Translations under genes and position numbers: made by a program
Source of the DNA: Variovorax sp. SG517
Lineage (GTDB): Bacteria; Pseudomonadota; Gammaproteobacteria; Burkholderiales; Burkholderiaceae_C
Direction: 5' to 3'
DNA: 64,000 nucleotides
NCBI RefSeq assembly: GCF_013376045.1
Contig: NZ_JABMJG010000004.1
Location: forward strand, 124,001 to 188,000
Shown: positions 25,008-34,469 of the stretch, one piece after another
How positions within the stretch are numbered: the first letter of the stretch is position 1
Layout of the letters: each line of letters begins with the position of its first letter
The notes under the pieces: model-generated
Databases searched by the model: none
What the model was told of the DNA's origin: nothing
Seen by the model: the letters and a program-made list of their open reading frames with translations, nothing else

Positions 25008-26300
25008 ATGGCCCTCGACAGAAGCCCAGTTGGAAGAATCGGCACATCCGATGCCCCGCGCCAGCTCTTCGCCAGCACGCCCGCGCAGCGCGTGGCGCTC
25101 GCGCGGCAGCAGTTCTTCGAGGAGGGCGTGCGCCCCTCGGGGCTGGTGGGCGAGGCGGTGATCCAGTCGTGGATGCGCTGCAGCCGCACCCACGCCGACC
25201 GCCAGCGCATCGTGCCCTTCGACCCGGTCACGCCCAGCCGCCTGCACGCCACGCTGGCGCGCAACCGCCAGCTTCTCGAAGCGGCGCGCCAGGAGCTGGG
25301 GCAGATGGAGCACGCGCTCGCGGGCACCGACTGCCGCGTGATCCTCACCGACCGCGAGGGCGTGGTGGTGCACGTCACGCAGCAGCCGGCCGCGGCGCAA
25401 CAGCCGGTGCTGCGCAAGACGGCGCGCGTGGGCGTGAACATCTCCGAGCGCATCGTGGGCACCACCGCGCCGGGCATCGTGGCGAGCACCGGGCAGGCCT
25501 GCACGGTCGACGGCGCCGAGCACTACTTCGACCTGCTGTGCCACATGCGGTGCGCGGCCGCGCCGATCCGCGACGTGACGGGGCAGCTCGCCGGCGTGCT
25601 CGACCTCACGGTGGAGGCGCGGCGCTTCGGCTTCGACGCGGCATCGATGGTGGCGCTGTACGCCACCACCATCGAGAACAGGCTGCTGCAGGCGCAGTCG
25701 CGCGACCACCTGATCCTGCGCTTCCAGGCCAGCCCGACGCTGCTGGGCACGCCGCTCGAAGCGCTGGCCGGCATCGCGCCCGACGGCACCATCGCCTGGC
25801 TCAACAATGCCGGCGCGCGGCTGCTGGGGCGGCTGCCCGAGGCGGCGGACGAGCGCGACGTCGAGTTCCTGCTCGGCCACGACCTCGCGAGCCTGCTGCG
25901 GCTCGGCCGGCGCGAGGCAGCGCAGCCGCTGCGGCTGGCCAGCGGCCTGGGCGTGTGGGTGCAGGCGCAGCTCAAGGGCGGCGCCGATGGCGCGGACTTC
26001 CGCCATGCGGTGGCGATGCCGGGCGAAGCGTTGCCGCTGGCCATCGAGACGCGCGAAGCACGGCAGATGCAGTTCGCGGCAGCCGAGGCCCGCCCCGACG
26101 CGGACAACGCGGAAGCTTCGCCCCAGGCCGAGACCACGCTGCGCGAGCACAGCCGCAAGCTGATCGAGGAGACGCTCGCCGCGCACGGCGGCAACGTGTC
26201 GCAGGCCGCGCGGCAGCTGCGCGTGTCGCGCGGCACGCTCTACCGGCGGCTGCGGGGCTGGCGCGACGAAGCCGCGGCTGCGGCCGGCGGAAGGGACTGA
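25008..26300 (+). CDS. AcoR-like GAF/PAS-Fis regulator without AAA+ domain
   Basis: The 430-residue protein begins like AcoR-type regulators: a GAF region with VIQSWMRCSRTHADRQRI (about 48-65) and VGVNISERIVGTTAPGI, then a PAS-like part (about 250-330), then a Fis-type HTH at the C-terminus (LIEETLAAHGGNVSQAARQL, RGTLYRRL). The sigma54-activating AAA+ domain with GAFTGA and Walker motifs, normally between these parts, is absent. It should therefore act at sigma70 promoters or as a repressor. It sits between two PQQ dehydrogenase genes and is divergent from the alcohol dehydrogenase, its probable target. A GGGAGG sequence precedes ATG 25008. Confidence 0.85.
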   Translation: MALDRSPVGRIGTSDAPRQLFASTPAQRVALARQQFFEEGVRPSGLVGEAVIQSWMRCSRTHADRQRIVPFDPVTPSRLHATLARNRQLLEAARQELGQMEHALAGTDCRVILTDREGVVVHVTQQPAAAQQPVLRKTARVGVNISERIVGTTAPGIVASTGQACTVDGAEHYFDLLCHMRCAAAPIRDVTGQLAGVLDLTVEARRFGFDAASMVALYATTIENRLLQAQSRDHLILRFQASPTLLGTPLEALAGIAPDGTIAWLNNAGARLLGRLPEAADERDVEFLLGHDLASLLRLGRREAAQPLRLASGLGVWVQAQLKGGADGADFRHAVAMPGEALPLAIETREARQMQFAAAEARPDADNAEASPQAETTLREHSRKLIEETLAAHGGNVSQAARQLRVSRGTLYRRLRGWRDEAAAAAGGRD

Positions 26301-26306
26301 AGGCCG

Positions 26307-28733
26307 TCAGCGCCTGGGCAGCGCGTAGGCGATCACATGGTCGCCGGTGCGCGTGCCGAGCGAGCCGTGGCCGCCGGCCACCACCAGCAGGTACTGGCGC
26401 CCGTCGGCGCCGCGGTAGGTCATCGGCGTGGCCTGTCCGCCGGCCGGCAGGCGGCTGCGCCAGAGTTCCCTGCCGTCGTTCACGTCGTAGCCGCGCACGA
26501 ACTGGTCGAGCGTGCCCGAGAGAAAGGCCACGCCGCCGGCCGTCAGGATGGGGCCGCCGAGGTTGGGCACGCCCATCGCGAAGGGCAGCGGCAGCGGAGA
26601 GCTGTCGCGCACCGTGCCGTTCTTGTGCATCCAGGCGATCCTGCCGGTGCGCAGGTCGGCCGCGGCCACGTAGCCCCAGGGCGGCGCCTGGCACGGCAGG
26701 CCGAGCACCGAGGTGAAGGCGCTGAGCTTCACCGCGAAGGGTGCGCCGAAGTTCTCGCCGAGCGCGGGCAGGCTGTCGTTGGGGCGGTTCTTGCCCTGCA
26801 CGTAGAGCGAGGTGTCGTCCGCGCGCGGCACGAGCCTGGAGACGAAGGCCAGCGACGCGGGCGTGGCGAAGACAAGCTGCCGGTGCGGATCGACGGCCAC
26901 GCCGCCCCAGTTGAAGACGCCGAAGTTGCCCGGATGGATCAGCGAGCCCTCCGTCGACGGCGGCGTGAACCGGCCCTCGTAGCGCAGCCGGTGGAATGCG
27001 ATGCGGCAGGCCAGCTGGTCGAAGACGGTGGCGCCCCACATGTCCGACGGCTTGAGCGCCGGCGGATCGAAGGACAGGGCCGACGAGGGCTGCGTCGGCG
27101 CCGTGACGTCGCCCGCGGCGGCGCCCTGCGGCACGGCCCGCTCGTTCACCGGCAGGATCGGCTTGCCGTTGCGGCGGTCGAGCACGAACAGCTCGCCCTG
27201 CTTGGTCGGCTGCACCAGCGCCGGCACGGTCTCGCTGCCCACGCGCAGGTCCACGAGGCTGGGCTGCGCCGGCACGTCGTAGTCCCACAAGTCGTGGTGC
27301 ACGGTCTGGAAGCTCCAGCGCACGCGGCCGCTGGCCAGGTCGAGCGCGACCACCGCCGACGAATACTTCTTCGCGCCTTCGCTGCGCGCGCCGCCCCACT
27401 GGTCGGGCGGCTGGTTGCCCATGGGCACGTAGACCAGGCCCAGCGCCTCGTCCACGCTGGAGATCGACCAGCTGTTGGGCGAGTTGGCGGTGTAGGTGCG
27501 GTCGGCCGCGATGGGGGCGGTCTCCTCGGGATTGCCGGAGTCCCAGTTCCACACCAGCGCGCCGGTGTTCGCGTCGAAGGCGCGGAGCACGCCCGAGGTT
27601 TCCTTCGTCGAGACGTTGTCCAGCACCGTGCCGCCCACGATGAGCAGCGAACGCGCCACCACCGGAGGCGAGGTCGAGTAGTAAGAGCCCGCCCGCACGT
27701 TCGGCATGTTCTTCCAGAGGTCGATCTGGCCGCTGCCGCCGCCGAAGGCCGGGCAGGGCTTGCCGCTCGCGGGGTCGAGCGCGATGACGCGGCCGTCGGC
27801 GGTGGGCATGAAGAGCTTGGCGTCGCAGCCGGCCGATGGCGTGGCTGCCTGCGCGGGCGGTGCGGATGAGGCGGCGGCGCCCGGGTAGTAAGAAAGCCCC
27901 CGGCAGGTCAGGTGCTGCAGCGCGAGCGACCCCGCGATCTGCGGCGTGTAGCGCCACACCTGCCGGCCGGTGGTGGCGTCGAGCGCGATCACCGACTGGT
28001 GCGGCGTGCACAGGAAGAGCCTCTCGCCGATCTTCAGCGGCGTGACCTCGAAGGTCGTCTCCTCGGGATCGCCGGGCTGGCCGCGCACGTCGCCGGTGCG
28101 GAAGTGCCAGGCCTCCTCGAGCTGCCCCACGTTCTGCGGCGTGATCTGGTCGAGCGCCGAGTAGCGCTGGCCGAAGCCGGTGCCGCCATAGGCCGTCCAC
28201 TCGTCCGCCGGGGCCGCAGGGCTTGAAGGTGCGCCCGCCGTGGCGGCCGTCGCATCGGCCGGGGGCGCGATGCCTTCGATGCGTCGGGGTTCGCGCATCC
28301 AAGAGAACACCGCCGCCACCAGGAAGGCCGCGAGCACCACGCCGAGCACGGTGCGCGCGCTTCCCACGCCCGCGGCATTGCGCAGGGCGAGCGGACGCGC
28401 CACCCATGGCGTGAGCAGCAGCAGGCCGACCACGAAGAACACGTCGCCGCGCGCGGCCAGCGGCCACCAGTCGAGGCCGACCTCCCAAAATGCCCAGGCC
28501 AGCGTGAACAGCACCACCGCCGCATAGACCAGCAGCCCGGCGCCGCCGCCGCGCCGAAGCAGCAGCGCTGCCGCCACGAGCCCCAGGCCCGCGACAAGGT
28601 AGTACCACGAGCCCCCAAGCGCGGCGAGCCATGCGCCCGCGACCACGAGCGCAAGGCCCGCGAGGCCGACGAACACGGCCAGCACGACGAGCAGCGCGGA
28701 AGATGCGGGAGCGCGGGCGGGCGAAGACTTCAT
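26307..28733 (-). CDS. gcd: Membrane-bound PQQ-dependent dehydrogenase, glucose/quinate/shikimate family
   Basis: This 808-residue protein has five N-terminal membrane segments (about 12-150) followed by a periplasmic PQQ propeller (about 180-800) with GTGFGQRYSALDQITPQNV, VYVPMGNQPPDQWGG and VHHDLWDYDVPAQP (catalytic Asp region). This is the GCD/QuiA type, which delivers electrons directly to ubiquinone. Glucose is the commonest substrate in the family, but quinate or shikimate cannot be excluded. It is convergent with the AcoR-like gene (6 bp apart). Its ribosome-binding site lies in a hairpin (28739-28758). No pqq biosynthesis genes occur in the window. Confidence 0.9.
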   Translation of the reverse strand: MKSSPARAPASSALLVVLAVFVGLAGLALVVAGAWLAALGGSWYYLVAGLGLVAAALLLRRGGGAGLLVYAAVVLFTLAWAFWEVGLDWWPLAARGDVFFVVGLLLLTPWVARPLALRNAAGVGSARTVLGVVLAAFLVAAVFSWMREPRRIEGIAPPADATAATAGAPSSPAAPADEWTAYGGTGFGQRYSALDQITPQNVGQLEEAWHFRTGDVRGQPGDPEETTFEVTPLKIGERLFLCTPHQSVIALDATTGRQVWRYTPQIAGSLALQHLTCRGLSYYPGAAASSAPPAQAATPSAGCDAKLFMPTADGRVIALDPASGKPCPAFGGGSGQIDLWKNMPNVRAGSYYSTSPPVVARSLLIVGGTVLDNVSTKETSGVLRAFDANTGALVWNWDSGNPEETAPIAADRTYTANSPNSWSISSVDEALGLVYVPMGNQPPDQWGGARSEGAKKYSSAVVALDLASGRVRWSFQTVHHDLWDYDVPAQPSLVDLRVGSETVPALVQPTKQGELFVLDRRNGKPILPVNERAVPQGAAAGDVTAPTQPSSALSFDPPALKPSDMWGATVFDQLACRIAFHRLRYEGRFTPPSTEGSLIHPGNFGVFNWGGVAVDPHRQLVFATPASLAFVSRLVPRADDTSLYVQGKNRPNDSLPALGENFGAPFAVKLSAFTSVLGLPCQAPPWGYVAAADLRTGRIAWMHKNGTVRDSSPLPLPFAMGVPNLGGPILTAGGVAFLSGTLDQFVRGYDVNDGRELWRSRLPAGGQATPMTYRGADGRQYLLVVAGGHGSLGTRTGDHVIAYALPRR

Positions 28734-28738
28734 GACTT

Positions 28739-28758
28739 GGACTCCGGAGGCGGAGTCC
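28739..28758 (-). promoter_or_regulatory. Hairpin enclosing the ribosome-binding site of the PQQ dehydrogenase gene
   Basis: On the minus strand GGACTCCG (28758-28751) pairs with CGGAGTCC (28746-28739) around CCTC. The second arm includes the CGGAG Shine-Dalgarno sequence 8 nt before ATG 28733. It could limit translation unless opened, or serve as the end of the upstream ROK transcript. Confidence 0.5.
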
Positions 28759-28801
28759 AGACGCTAGACCGCTGCGCGCGGGCCGCGCGTAGGCCGAAGG
28801 C

Positions 28802-29968
28802 TCAGGCGGCGGCGAGAACCTGCGCGGCGCGTGCCCGGCGCGCCTTCGCGTCGGGCTGCAGCGGCCTTAAGTACTCGTGCAGCGCCAGTGCCGCGGCGCC
28901 CACCGCGGCCGCGAGTTCCTCGTAGCGCGCAGTGCGCAGGTCCGGCGCGGGCATGCCGGCACCGTCGGCGTGGCGCTTCACGCATTCGAAGGCGGTCTGC
29001 ACGAAGCCGCGATGGTCGGTGCAGGCCTTGCCGCCCAGCACGATGGCGCGCGGATTGAAGGTGACCCACAGGTTCTGCAGCAGCACGCCGAAGAAGGCGG
29101 CGGCACGGCGCGTGTCGACGCCCTCGCGTTCCAGCACGCGCGAACCGAAGAAGGCTTCGGCGCAGCCGCGGCGGCCGCAGGAGCACAGCGGGCCGTCGAG
29201 TTCGAGGATGGTGTGGCCGATCTCGCCGGCCATGCCCTGCCCACCGGTGAAGAGCCGGTCGTTCAGCACCACGCCGGCGCCCACGCCCACGTCGCAGTTG
29301 ACGAAGATCAGCGGGTCTTCGCCCTCCTGGCCCACGCTGGTCGCGAACTCGTACTCGCCGAGCACGGCGGCATCGGCGTCGTTCTGCAGCTGCACGGTCA
29401 CGCCGGGCAGACCGACGGCGGCAAAGGCTTCCTCGAGCGCCGGCAGCAGGCTCACGTTGCGCCAGCCGAGGTTGGGCGCGAAGCGGACCACGCCGGTGCA
29501 GTCGTCCACCGCGCCCGGCACGCACACGCCGATGCTCGACAGGCGCAGCCCGACCTGCTTCAGCCTCTCGTGCGCGGCCGCGGCCATGCGCGCGACCAGC
29601 GCGCACACGCCGGCCGGCGATCCGTCCGTCAGGGCGTGGCTCTGCGAATGCAGCACCTCGCCCTGCAACGACATGCACACGAGGCGCACGGTTTCCACCG
29701 CGATCTCCACGCCCATGAGCGCGCGCACGCCCACGTTGATCTGCAGCGGCGTGGAAGGCCGGCCGAGGCCGTCGGCCACGGTCGTGCCGGCCTCGCTGAG
29801 CCAGCCCTCGTCGATCAGCTCGCGCACCAGCAGGCTCACGGTCGACTTGGTGAGGCCGCTCTCGCCGGCCAGCCGCGCGCGCGACAGGCCAGGCTGCGCG
29901 CGCAGCAGCCGCAGCAGCACGCTGCGGTTCATGCGCTTCACGAGCTGCTGGTCGGCGGTGGTGGTCAC
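28802..29968 (-). CDS. ROK-family transcriptional repressor (XylR-like)
   Basis: From GTG 29968 the protein has 388 residues: an N-terminal winged helix (about 8-60, LSRARLAGESGLTKSTVSLLV), then a ROK sugar-kinase-like domain with the zinc motif CSCGRRGC near 270 and EIGHTILE. ROK repressors release DNA when a sugar binds. It is the last gene of the xylose-type ABC operon, 13 bp after the ATPase stop, and the operator at 33232-33258 resembles a xyl operator. The GTG is chosen because an earlier start would overlap the ATPase gene by a long stretch. Confidence 0.88.
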   Translation of the reverse strand: MTTTADQQLVKRMNRSVLLRLLRAQPGLSRARLAGESGLTKSTVSLLVRELIDEGWLSEAGTTVADGLGRPSTPLQINVGVRALMGVEIAVETVRLVCMSLQGEVLHSQSHALTDGSPAGVCALVARMAAAAHERLKQVGLRLSSIGVCVPGAVDDCTGVVRFAPNLGWRNVSLLPALEEAFAAVGLPGVTVQLQNDADAAVLGEYEFATSVGQEGEDPLIFVNCDVGVGAGVVLNDRLFTGGQGMAGEIGHTILELDGPLCSCGRRGCAEAFFGSRVLEREGVDTRRAAAFFGVLLQNLWVTFNPRAIVLGGKACTDHRGFVQTAFECVKRHADGAGMPAPDLRTARYEELAAAVGAAALALHEYLRPLQPDAKARRARAAQVLAAA

Positions 29969-29981
29969 GTCGGGTCTTCGT

Positions 29982-30782
29982 TCAGGCGAGTGCCGCAGCG
30001 GAGTCGGCGTGGTGGGCCTGCTCCTTGCCCTCGGGCCGCTTGCCGGCAATGATCATCCCGAGCACCTCGTCCTCGGTCACGTCGGCGGTACGGTAGGTGC
30101 CCACGAGCTTGCCGTTCTTCATCACCGCGAGGCGGTCGCTCAGCGAGAACACGTCGGGCATGTCGTGCGTGATGAGGAAGATGCCCACGCCGTCGGCCTT
30201 GAGCTGCTTCACCAGGCCGCCGACCATCGCGGTCTCTTCGGGGCCGAGCGCGGCGCAGGGCTCGTCCATGATGAGGATGCGCGCATTGAAGTACAGCGCG
30301 CGCGAGATCGCCACCACCTGCCGCTGCCCGCCCGAGAGCCGGCGCACCGGCACGCGGATGTTGGTGAAGTTCCTGTTGAGGCGCTGGAACACCTTGCGCG
30401 CCTGCACTTCCATGAAGTGGTCGTCGAGCGTGTTCCAGGCCGTCATCTTCTCGCGGCCGAGGAAGAGGTTTGCCACCGAGTCGAGGTTGTCGGCCAGCGC
30501 GAGCGTCTGGTAGATGGTCTCGATGCCCTGCGCCTGCGCTTCGGCCGGCGTGCGGATGTTGACCTTCTCGCCCGCGATCAGCGTGTCGCCCGAGTCGATG
30601 GGGTAGGCGCCCGCGAGCATCTTCATCAGCGTGGACTTGCCCGCGCCGTTGTGGCCCAGCAGGGCGACCACCTCGCCGGGGTAGAGGTTCACGCTCACGC
30701 CGTCCACGGCCTTCACGCCGCCGAAGGCCTTGCGGATCTCGCGCAGTTCCACCAGGGGTTTGGATGTGTCGATGGCTGCCAT
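29982..30782 (-). CDS. xylG: Sugar ABC transporter ATP-binding protein, single-domain
   Basis: The 266-residue ATPase has Walker [10 protein letters not shown] at about 43-51, signature LSGGQRQ and Walker [13 protein letters not shown]. It has only one ABC domain, whereas E. coli XylG, AraG and RbsA carry two, so it probably dimerises as in the FrcA type. The gene starts 1 bp after the permease stop. The xylose assignment comes from the linked receptor, ROK regulator and operator rather than from the ATPase itself. Confidence 0.85.
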   Translation of the reverse strand: MAAIDTSKPLVELREIRKAFGGVKAVDGVSVNLYPGEVVALLGHNGAGKSTLMKMLAGAYPIDSGDTLIAGEKVNIRTPAEAQAQGIETIYQTLALADNLDSVANLFLGREKMTAWNTLDDHFMEVQARKVFQRLNRNFTNIRVPVRRLSGGQRQVVAISRALYFNARILIMDEPCAALGPEETAMVGGLVKQLKADGVGIFLITHDMPDVFSLSDRLAVMKNGKLVGTYRTADVTEDEVLGMIIAGKRPEGKEQAHHADSAAALA

Positions 30783-30783
30783 T

Positions 30784-31983
30784 TCAGTTCTCCCCGAACT
30801 TGCGGCGGTACAGCACGTCGAAAACGACGGCCACGATCAGCACCTGGCCGATGATGACCATGCGCTTGCCGATGGGCACGTCCAGCAGCAGCATGCCGCT
30901 GTCGAGCGACTGCATGATGAGCGCGCCCAGCACCGAGCCGAAGATCGAGCCGCTGCCGCCCGCCAGCGCCGTGCCGCCGATGACGGCTGCCGCAATCACG
31001 TACAGCTCCATGCCCGTGCCCAGCGAATTGGTGCCGGCGTTCAGGCGCGCGATCGACACGATGGCCGCGACGGTGACCAGCACCGCCAGCAGCGCGAACA
31101 GCATCAGCGTGACGCGCTTGACCGGAATGCCCACCAGCGCCGCCGCGTCGGGGTTGCCGCCCATCGCGAACACGTAGCGCCCGAAGCGCGTGCGGTGCAC
31201 GATGAACGACAGCACGATGGCCACCACCGCCCAGATCAGCACCGGGATCGGAATGCCCTGCGGCTCGTTCTTGGACGAGATCTGGTAGCTGTTCATCACC
31301 CACGCGAAGCCGAACACCACCGCCACCGGCACGGCCGTGATCAGCACGTCGAGCCACAGCGCCTCGGTGGGCATGTCGTAGCGCTGGCGCGCGCGGCGCT
31401 TCTGCACCATGCGCGCGAACAGCACCACCGCCACGAACGCGGCGAGCACCCAGCTCGCGGTGACGCCGATGCCGCCGTCGTAGCCGCCGCCCAGGCGCTG
31501 GAAGAACTCGTCGTTCACCGGCTGCGTCTTGCCGTCGGCCACCAGGAAGGCCGCGCCGCGGAAGGACATGAGCCCGCCCAGCGTGACCACGAACGAAGGC
31601 ACGCCCAGCACCGCCGTGAGCCAGCCCTGGTAGATGGACACCAGCAGCGCCACCGCGAGCCCCGCGAGGCAGGCCGTGGGCCACGACCAGCCCGAGGTGT
31701 ACTGCAGGTAGGCGATGAGCACGCCCACGAAGCCCATCACCGAGCCCACCGACAGGTCGATGTGCCGCGCCACGATGATCAGCACCATCACGGTGGACAC
31801 GATGCCCACCACCGCCGTCTGCTGCGCGACGTTGTAGAGGTTCTCGGGCGAGAGGAACACGCCGCCGGACATGACGCTGAACGCCACGGCCATGATGACC
31901 AGCAGCACGCACATCAGGATCAGCCGCAGGTCGACGCCGGTGCGGCGCCACCAGCCCGGCGTTGATGACGATGGGTTGCTCAT
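30784..31983 (-). CDS. xylH: Sugar ABC transporter permease (XylH-like)
   Basis: The 399-residue protein has about ten membrane segments and the monosaccharide-permease features [32 protein letters not shown] and [17 protein letters not shown] (cytoplasmic coupling loop). The length of nearly 400 residues and the insertion around 150-230 match the XylH branch rather than RbsC (about 320). It is in an operon with the receptor upstream and the ATPase downstream. Confidence 0.88.
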   Translation of the reverse strand: MSNPSSSTPGWWRRTGVDLRLILMCVLLVIMAVAFSVMSGGVFLSPENLYNVAQQTAVVGIVSTVMVLIIVARHIDLSVGSVMGFVGVLIAYLQYTSGWSWPTACLAGLAVALLVSIYQGWLTAVLGVPSFVVTLGGLMSFRGAAFLVADGKTQPVNDEFFQRLGGGYDGGIGVTASWVLAAFVAVVLFARMVQKRRARQRYDMPTEALWLDVLITAVPVAVVFGFAWVMNSYQISSKNEPQGIPIPVLIWAVVAIVLSFIVHRTRFGRYVFAMGGNPDAAALVGIPVKRVTLMLFALLAVLVTVAAIVSIARLNAGTNSLGTGMELYVIAAAVIGGTALAGGSGSIFGSVLGALIMQSLDSGMLLLDVPIGKRMVIIGQVLIVAVVFDVLYRRKFGEN

Positions 31984-32138
31984 GTTTCAGACCCCTTTGG
32001 GACTACGTGGATGCGAAGGCGCCCGCCAGCCGGGCCCGCGAGGGCCGGCAGTGAGTGCATTGCATGGGAGAGAGAAGAAGGGCCGGCGCGCTTTCCGAAG
32101 AAGGATGGCGCCGGCGCGTTGCCTGTCGCTGCGCCGCG

Positions 32139-33173
32139 TTACTTGCAGGCCGCGGGCGCGCTCGCGCCCGACACGCCCTTGCAGAGCTCGTCCTTCTTGA
32201 TCCAGCCGGCCTTGACCACGACGTCGAGGTTGTCGCGGGTCACGGCGACGGGCGTCAGCAGGCGCGACTGCAGCGCGACCTTCTTCGGGCCCGAGTTCCA
32301 CGGCGCGGCCTTGTCGACCGGCTTGCCCTGCGACAGCGCGATGGCCGCGGCGGCGGCTTCGCGGCCGAGCTCGCGCGAGTCCTTGAAGATGGTGGCGGTC
32401 TGCGTGCCCAGCGCGATGCGGTTGAGCGCCGCGAAGTCGGCGTCCTGGCCCGACACCGGAATGCCGCGGATGCCCTTGGCCGTGAGAGCCGCCACCGCGC
32501 CGCCGGCCGTGCCGTCGTTGGCCGCCACCACGGCATCGACCTTGTTGCCGGCCTTGGTGAGGATCTGCTCCATGTTCTTCTGCGCGACCTCGGGCTTCCA
32601 GCCCTCGGTGTATTCGTCGCCGACGATCTTGATGTCGCCCTTCTTGATGGCGGCGTCCAGCACCTCCTGCTGGCCCGCGCGCAGGAAGTCGGCGTTCGGG
32701 TCGCTGGGCGAGCCCTTGATGATCACGTAGTTGCCCTTGGGCTTGACCTTGAAGACCTCGCGCGCCTCCATGCGGCCGACCTCGACGTTGTCGAAGGTGA
32801 TGTAGAAGACGCCCGGCGCTTCGATGAGGCGGTCGTAGGCCACCACGGGCACCTTCTGGCGCGTGGCCTTGGTGACTGCCGGCAGGATGGCGTCCTTGTC
32901 CATCGCCAGCACGATGAGCGCCTTCGCGCCCTTGGACATCAGGCCCTCGATGTCGCCCAGCTGCTTCTCTGGCGAGCCGCCCGCATCGGCACTGATGTAC
33001 TTGGCGCCGAGTTTTTCCAGCTCGGCCTTGATGGCGGCCTCGTCGGTCTTCCAGCGCTCTTCCTGGAAGTTGGACCAGCTCACGCCGACGACGGTCTGCG
33101 CCATCGCGCCCACGGCCGTGGAACCGAGTGCCGTGGCAAAGGCCATGGCGGCCAGGGTTTGTTTCAGTCGCAT
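32139..33173 (-). CDS. xylF: D-xylose-type ABC transporter solute-binding protein (XylF-like)
   Basis: The 344-residue precursor has a signal peptide (1-25, AMA-Q) and a Peripla_BP_4 body. [40 protein letters not shown] and [13 protein letters not shown] match XylF, where the Arg, Asp and Asn residues bind the pentose. It is first in the operon, before the permease, the ATPase and the ROK repressor. A 155-bp gap, with no strong hairpin that I can see, separates it from the permease. D-xylose is the best-supported ligand. Confidence 0.88.
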   Translation of the reverse strand: MRLKQTLAAMAFATALGSTAVGAMAQTVVGVSWSNFQEERWKTDEAAIKAELEKLGAKYISADAGGSPEKQLGDIEGLMSKGAKALIVLAMDKDAILPAVTKATRQKVPVVAYDRLIEAPGVFYITFDNVEVGRMEAREVFKVKPKGNYVIIKGSPSDPNADFLRAGQQEVLDAAIKKGDIKIVGDEYTEGWKPEVAQKNMEQILTKAGNKVDAVVAANDGTAGGAVAALTAKGIRGIPVSGQDADFAALNRIALGTQTATIFKDSRELGREAAAAAIALSQGKPVDKAAPWNSGPKKVALQSRLLTPVAVTRDNLDVVVKAGWIKKDELCKGVSGASAPAACK

Positions 33174-33231
33174 CGATGTCTCTCCTGTTGGTTCGCCCTG
33201 TCGATCGGCCATGGCCGCCGCAGTAAGAAAT

Positions 33232-33258
33232 TAGTTAGTTTGAAGGGCGAACTAACTA
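33232..33258. promoter_or_regulatory. ROK/XylR-type operator upstream of the xylose transporter operon
   Basis: TAGTTAGTT (33232-33240) is repeated in inverted orientation as AACTAACTA (33250-33258) with a 9-bp spacer. Arms and spacing resemble the Bacillus xyl operator as I remember it (TTAGTTTGTT...AACAAACTAA), also bound by a ROK repressor. It lies 59 bp upstream of xylF. Confidence 0.75.
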
Positions 33259-33466
33259 TCCCATCGCGGCGGGATTCGTGGCATCCGGGAATTCCCGAAG
33301 CGCATTCGAGGGCTCCCACGCCCCTTTTTGCGAGACGCGGTCCGACGCGGCGGGACCGCGCGGCCCGGTATCTTTCGCTGCCCCCGCCCCGGCGGGAGCC
33401 CCATTGATCCCATTGCCCCCCATTCCCCCGACGCGCCAGGCGCGCCGCCCACAAGGAGACGACGAA

Positions 33467-33739
33467 ATGTCCACCGACATGCTCAGGCAGATTGCCGCCA
33501 CGCGACTGCCGATGGTGATGTCCTCGCCCCGGGACATCGACGAAGTGCTGAAGCTGCGCGCCGCAGGACTGGTGATCGCGCTGGTGCCCTCGGCCGCCGA
33601 CATGGCGAAGATGCCGGGCCTGCGCGTGGTGCAGGTGCTCGCGGTCACGCAGAAGGGCTTCGAGACGCTGCAGTGCGTGCGCTATCCGGGCGAAGGCGCC
33701 CACGAGAAAAAGGGCCAGGAAGCCCTGGCCCTTTCCTGA
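33467..33739 (+). CDS. Small protein of unknown function
   Basis: This 90-residue frame has a good AAGGAGA ribosome-binding site and begins MSTDMLRQIAATRLPMVM. It has one alpha/beta-looking unit (IDEVLKLRAAGLVIALVPS, then VVQVLAVTQKGFETL). No family is recognised. Its last codons are formed by a terminator hairpin (33709-33734), so the C-terminal dozen residues are probably not conserved. Confidence 0.6.
   Translation: MSTDMLRQIAATRLPMVMSSPRDIDEVLKLRAAGLVIALVPSAADMAKMPGLRVVQVLAVTQKGFETLQCVRYPGEGAHEKKGQEALALS
33704..33734 (-). terminator. Intrinsic terminator embedded in the 3' end of a convergent gene
   Basis: AAAGGGCCAGG (33709-33719) pairs with CCTGGCCCTTT (33724-33734). Read on the minus strand the stem is followed by TTTTTCTC, so it terminates the DUF2383 transcript. 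On the plus strand it overlaps the final codons of the 90-residue gene and is followed by a short T run. Confidence 0.8.
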
Positions 33740-33779
33740 GGCGCGCCGCTCGCCTCTATCTGGTCATTCATTCACCCGC

Positions 33780-34283
33780 TCATTCGCGCGTACGCGCGGC
33801 GTTGCGCAGGTCGCGGATCTGGTCGTGGTTGCGCTGCGCGCCGTCGGCCTGCATGGAGACGACCCTGCGCACTTCTAGCGGCAGGTTCTGCTTGAGCGCC
33901 TTGCGGTAGCGCGCGACCGCCGCGTCTTCGCCGCGCTCGCACGACTCGAGGATCGACAGCTCGCTGTTCGCGCCCAGCGATCCCTTCACATGCACCCAGC
34001 CGCGATGCAGCGCGCCGCTGGCGGTGCCGCCCGAGGCCGGCGTGCCGCCGTAGGTGGTGATCAGCGCGATCAGCTCGACGCCGGCCTGCCTGCATTGCTC
34101 GGCGCGATTCGCGAACAGCTGCTTGGTCGCGGGATCCTTCACCTCTTCGGCGCAGGCGCGGAAGCCGTATTCGCCGTCGCGCGCGTTCTCGAGCAGGTCG
34201 TTGAGCACGTCCACCACTTCGTCGTTGCCCAGCGTGGGGCCGGTGGTCAGGGTGTCCGCCGCGATTGCTTCGGTGTATGCCAT
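33780..34283 (-). CDS. PA2169/DUF2383-type four-helix-bundle protein
   Basis: The 167-residue protein matches the PA2169 family: VDVLNDLLENARDGEYGFRACAEEV in the first helix, then LFANRAEQCRQAGVELIALI, and a C-terminal CERGEDAAVARYRKAL helix pair. The bundle is ferritin-like with Glu/Cys-rich helices, but the metal-ligand pattern is incomplete. Family members are linked to stress or stationary phase. A GCCTGCC/GGCAGGC hairpin lies 18 bp before the start (34301-34318). It ends at the terminator inside the convergent gene. Confidence 0.82.
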   Translation of the reverse strand: MAYTEAIAADTLTTGPTLGNDEVVDVLNDLLENARDGEYGFRACAEEVKDPATKQLFANRAEQCRQAGVELIALITTYGGTPASGGTASGALHRGWVHVKGSLGANSELSILESCERGEDAAVARYRKALKQNLPLEVRRVVSMQADGAQRNHDQIRDLRNAARTRE

Positions 34284-34469
34284 GTCGTGGTCCTTTCGTT
34301 GCCTGCCTCGCGGCAGGCCGGGTCTTGGGAGTCCAGCCTTGGCGCCCGGTGCTGATGGCAGCGGCCGCGGGCGGTGTTGGCGGCTGGTCGAAGACCCATC
34401 TTGGAAAGATCGACGGCATCGCCGCGTCGGCCCATCGGGCAACGCGGCGTAGGCCCAGGACGACCCGGC

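Noticed and set aside
22814..25504. Long minus-strand frame over the alcohol dehydrogenase in another phase
   Set aside because: Arg/Gly/Pro-rich shadow of the PQQ dehydrogenase; no start signal or family features.
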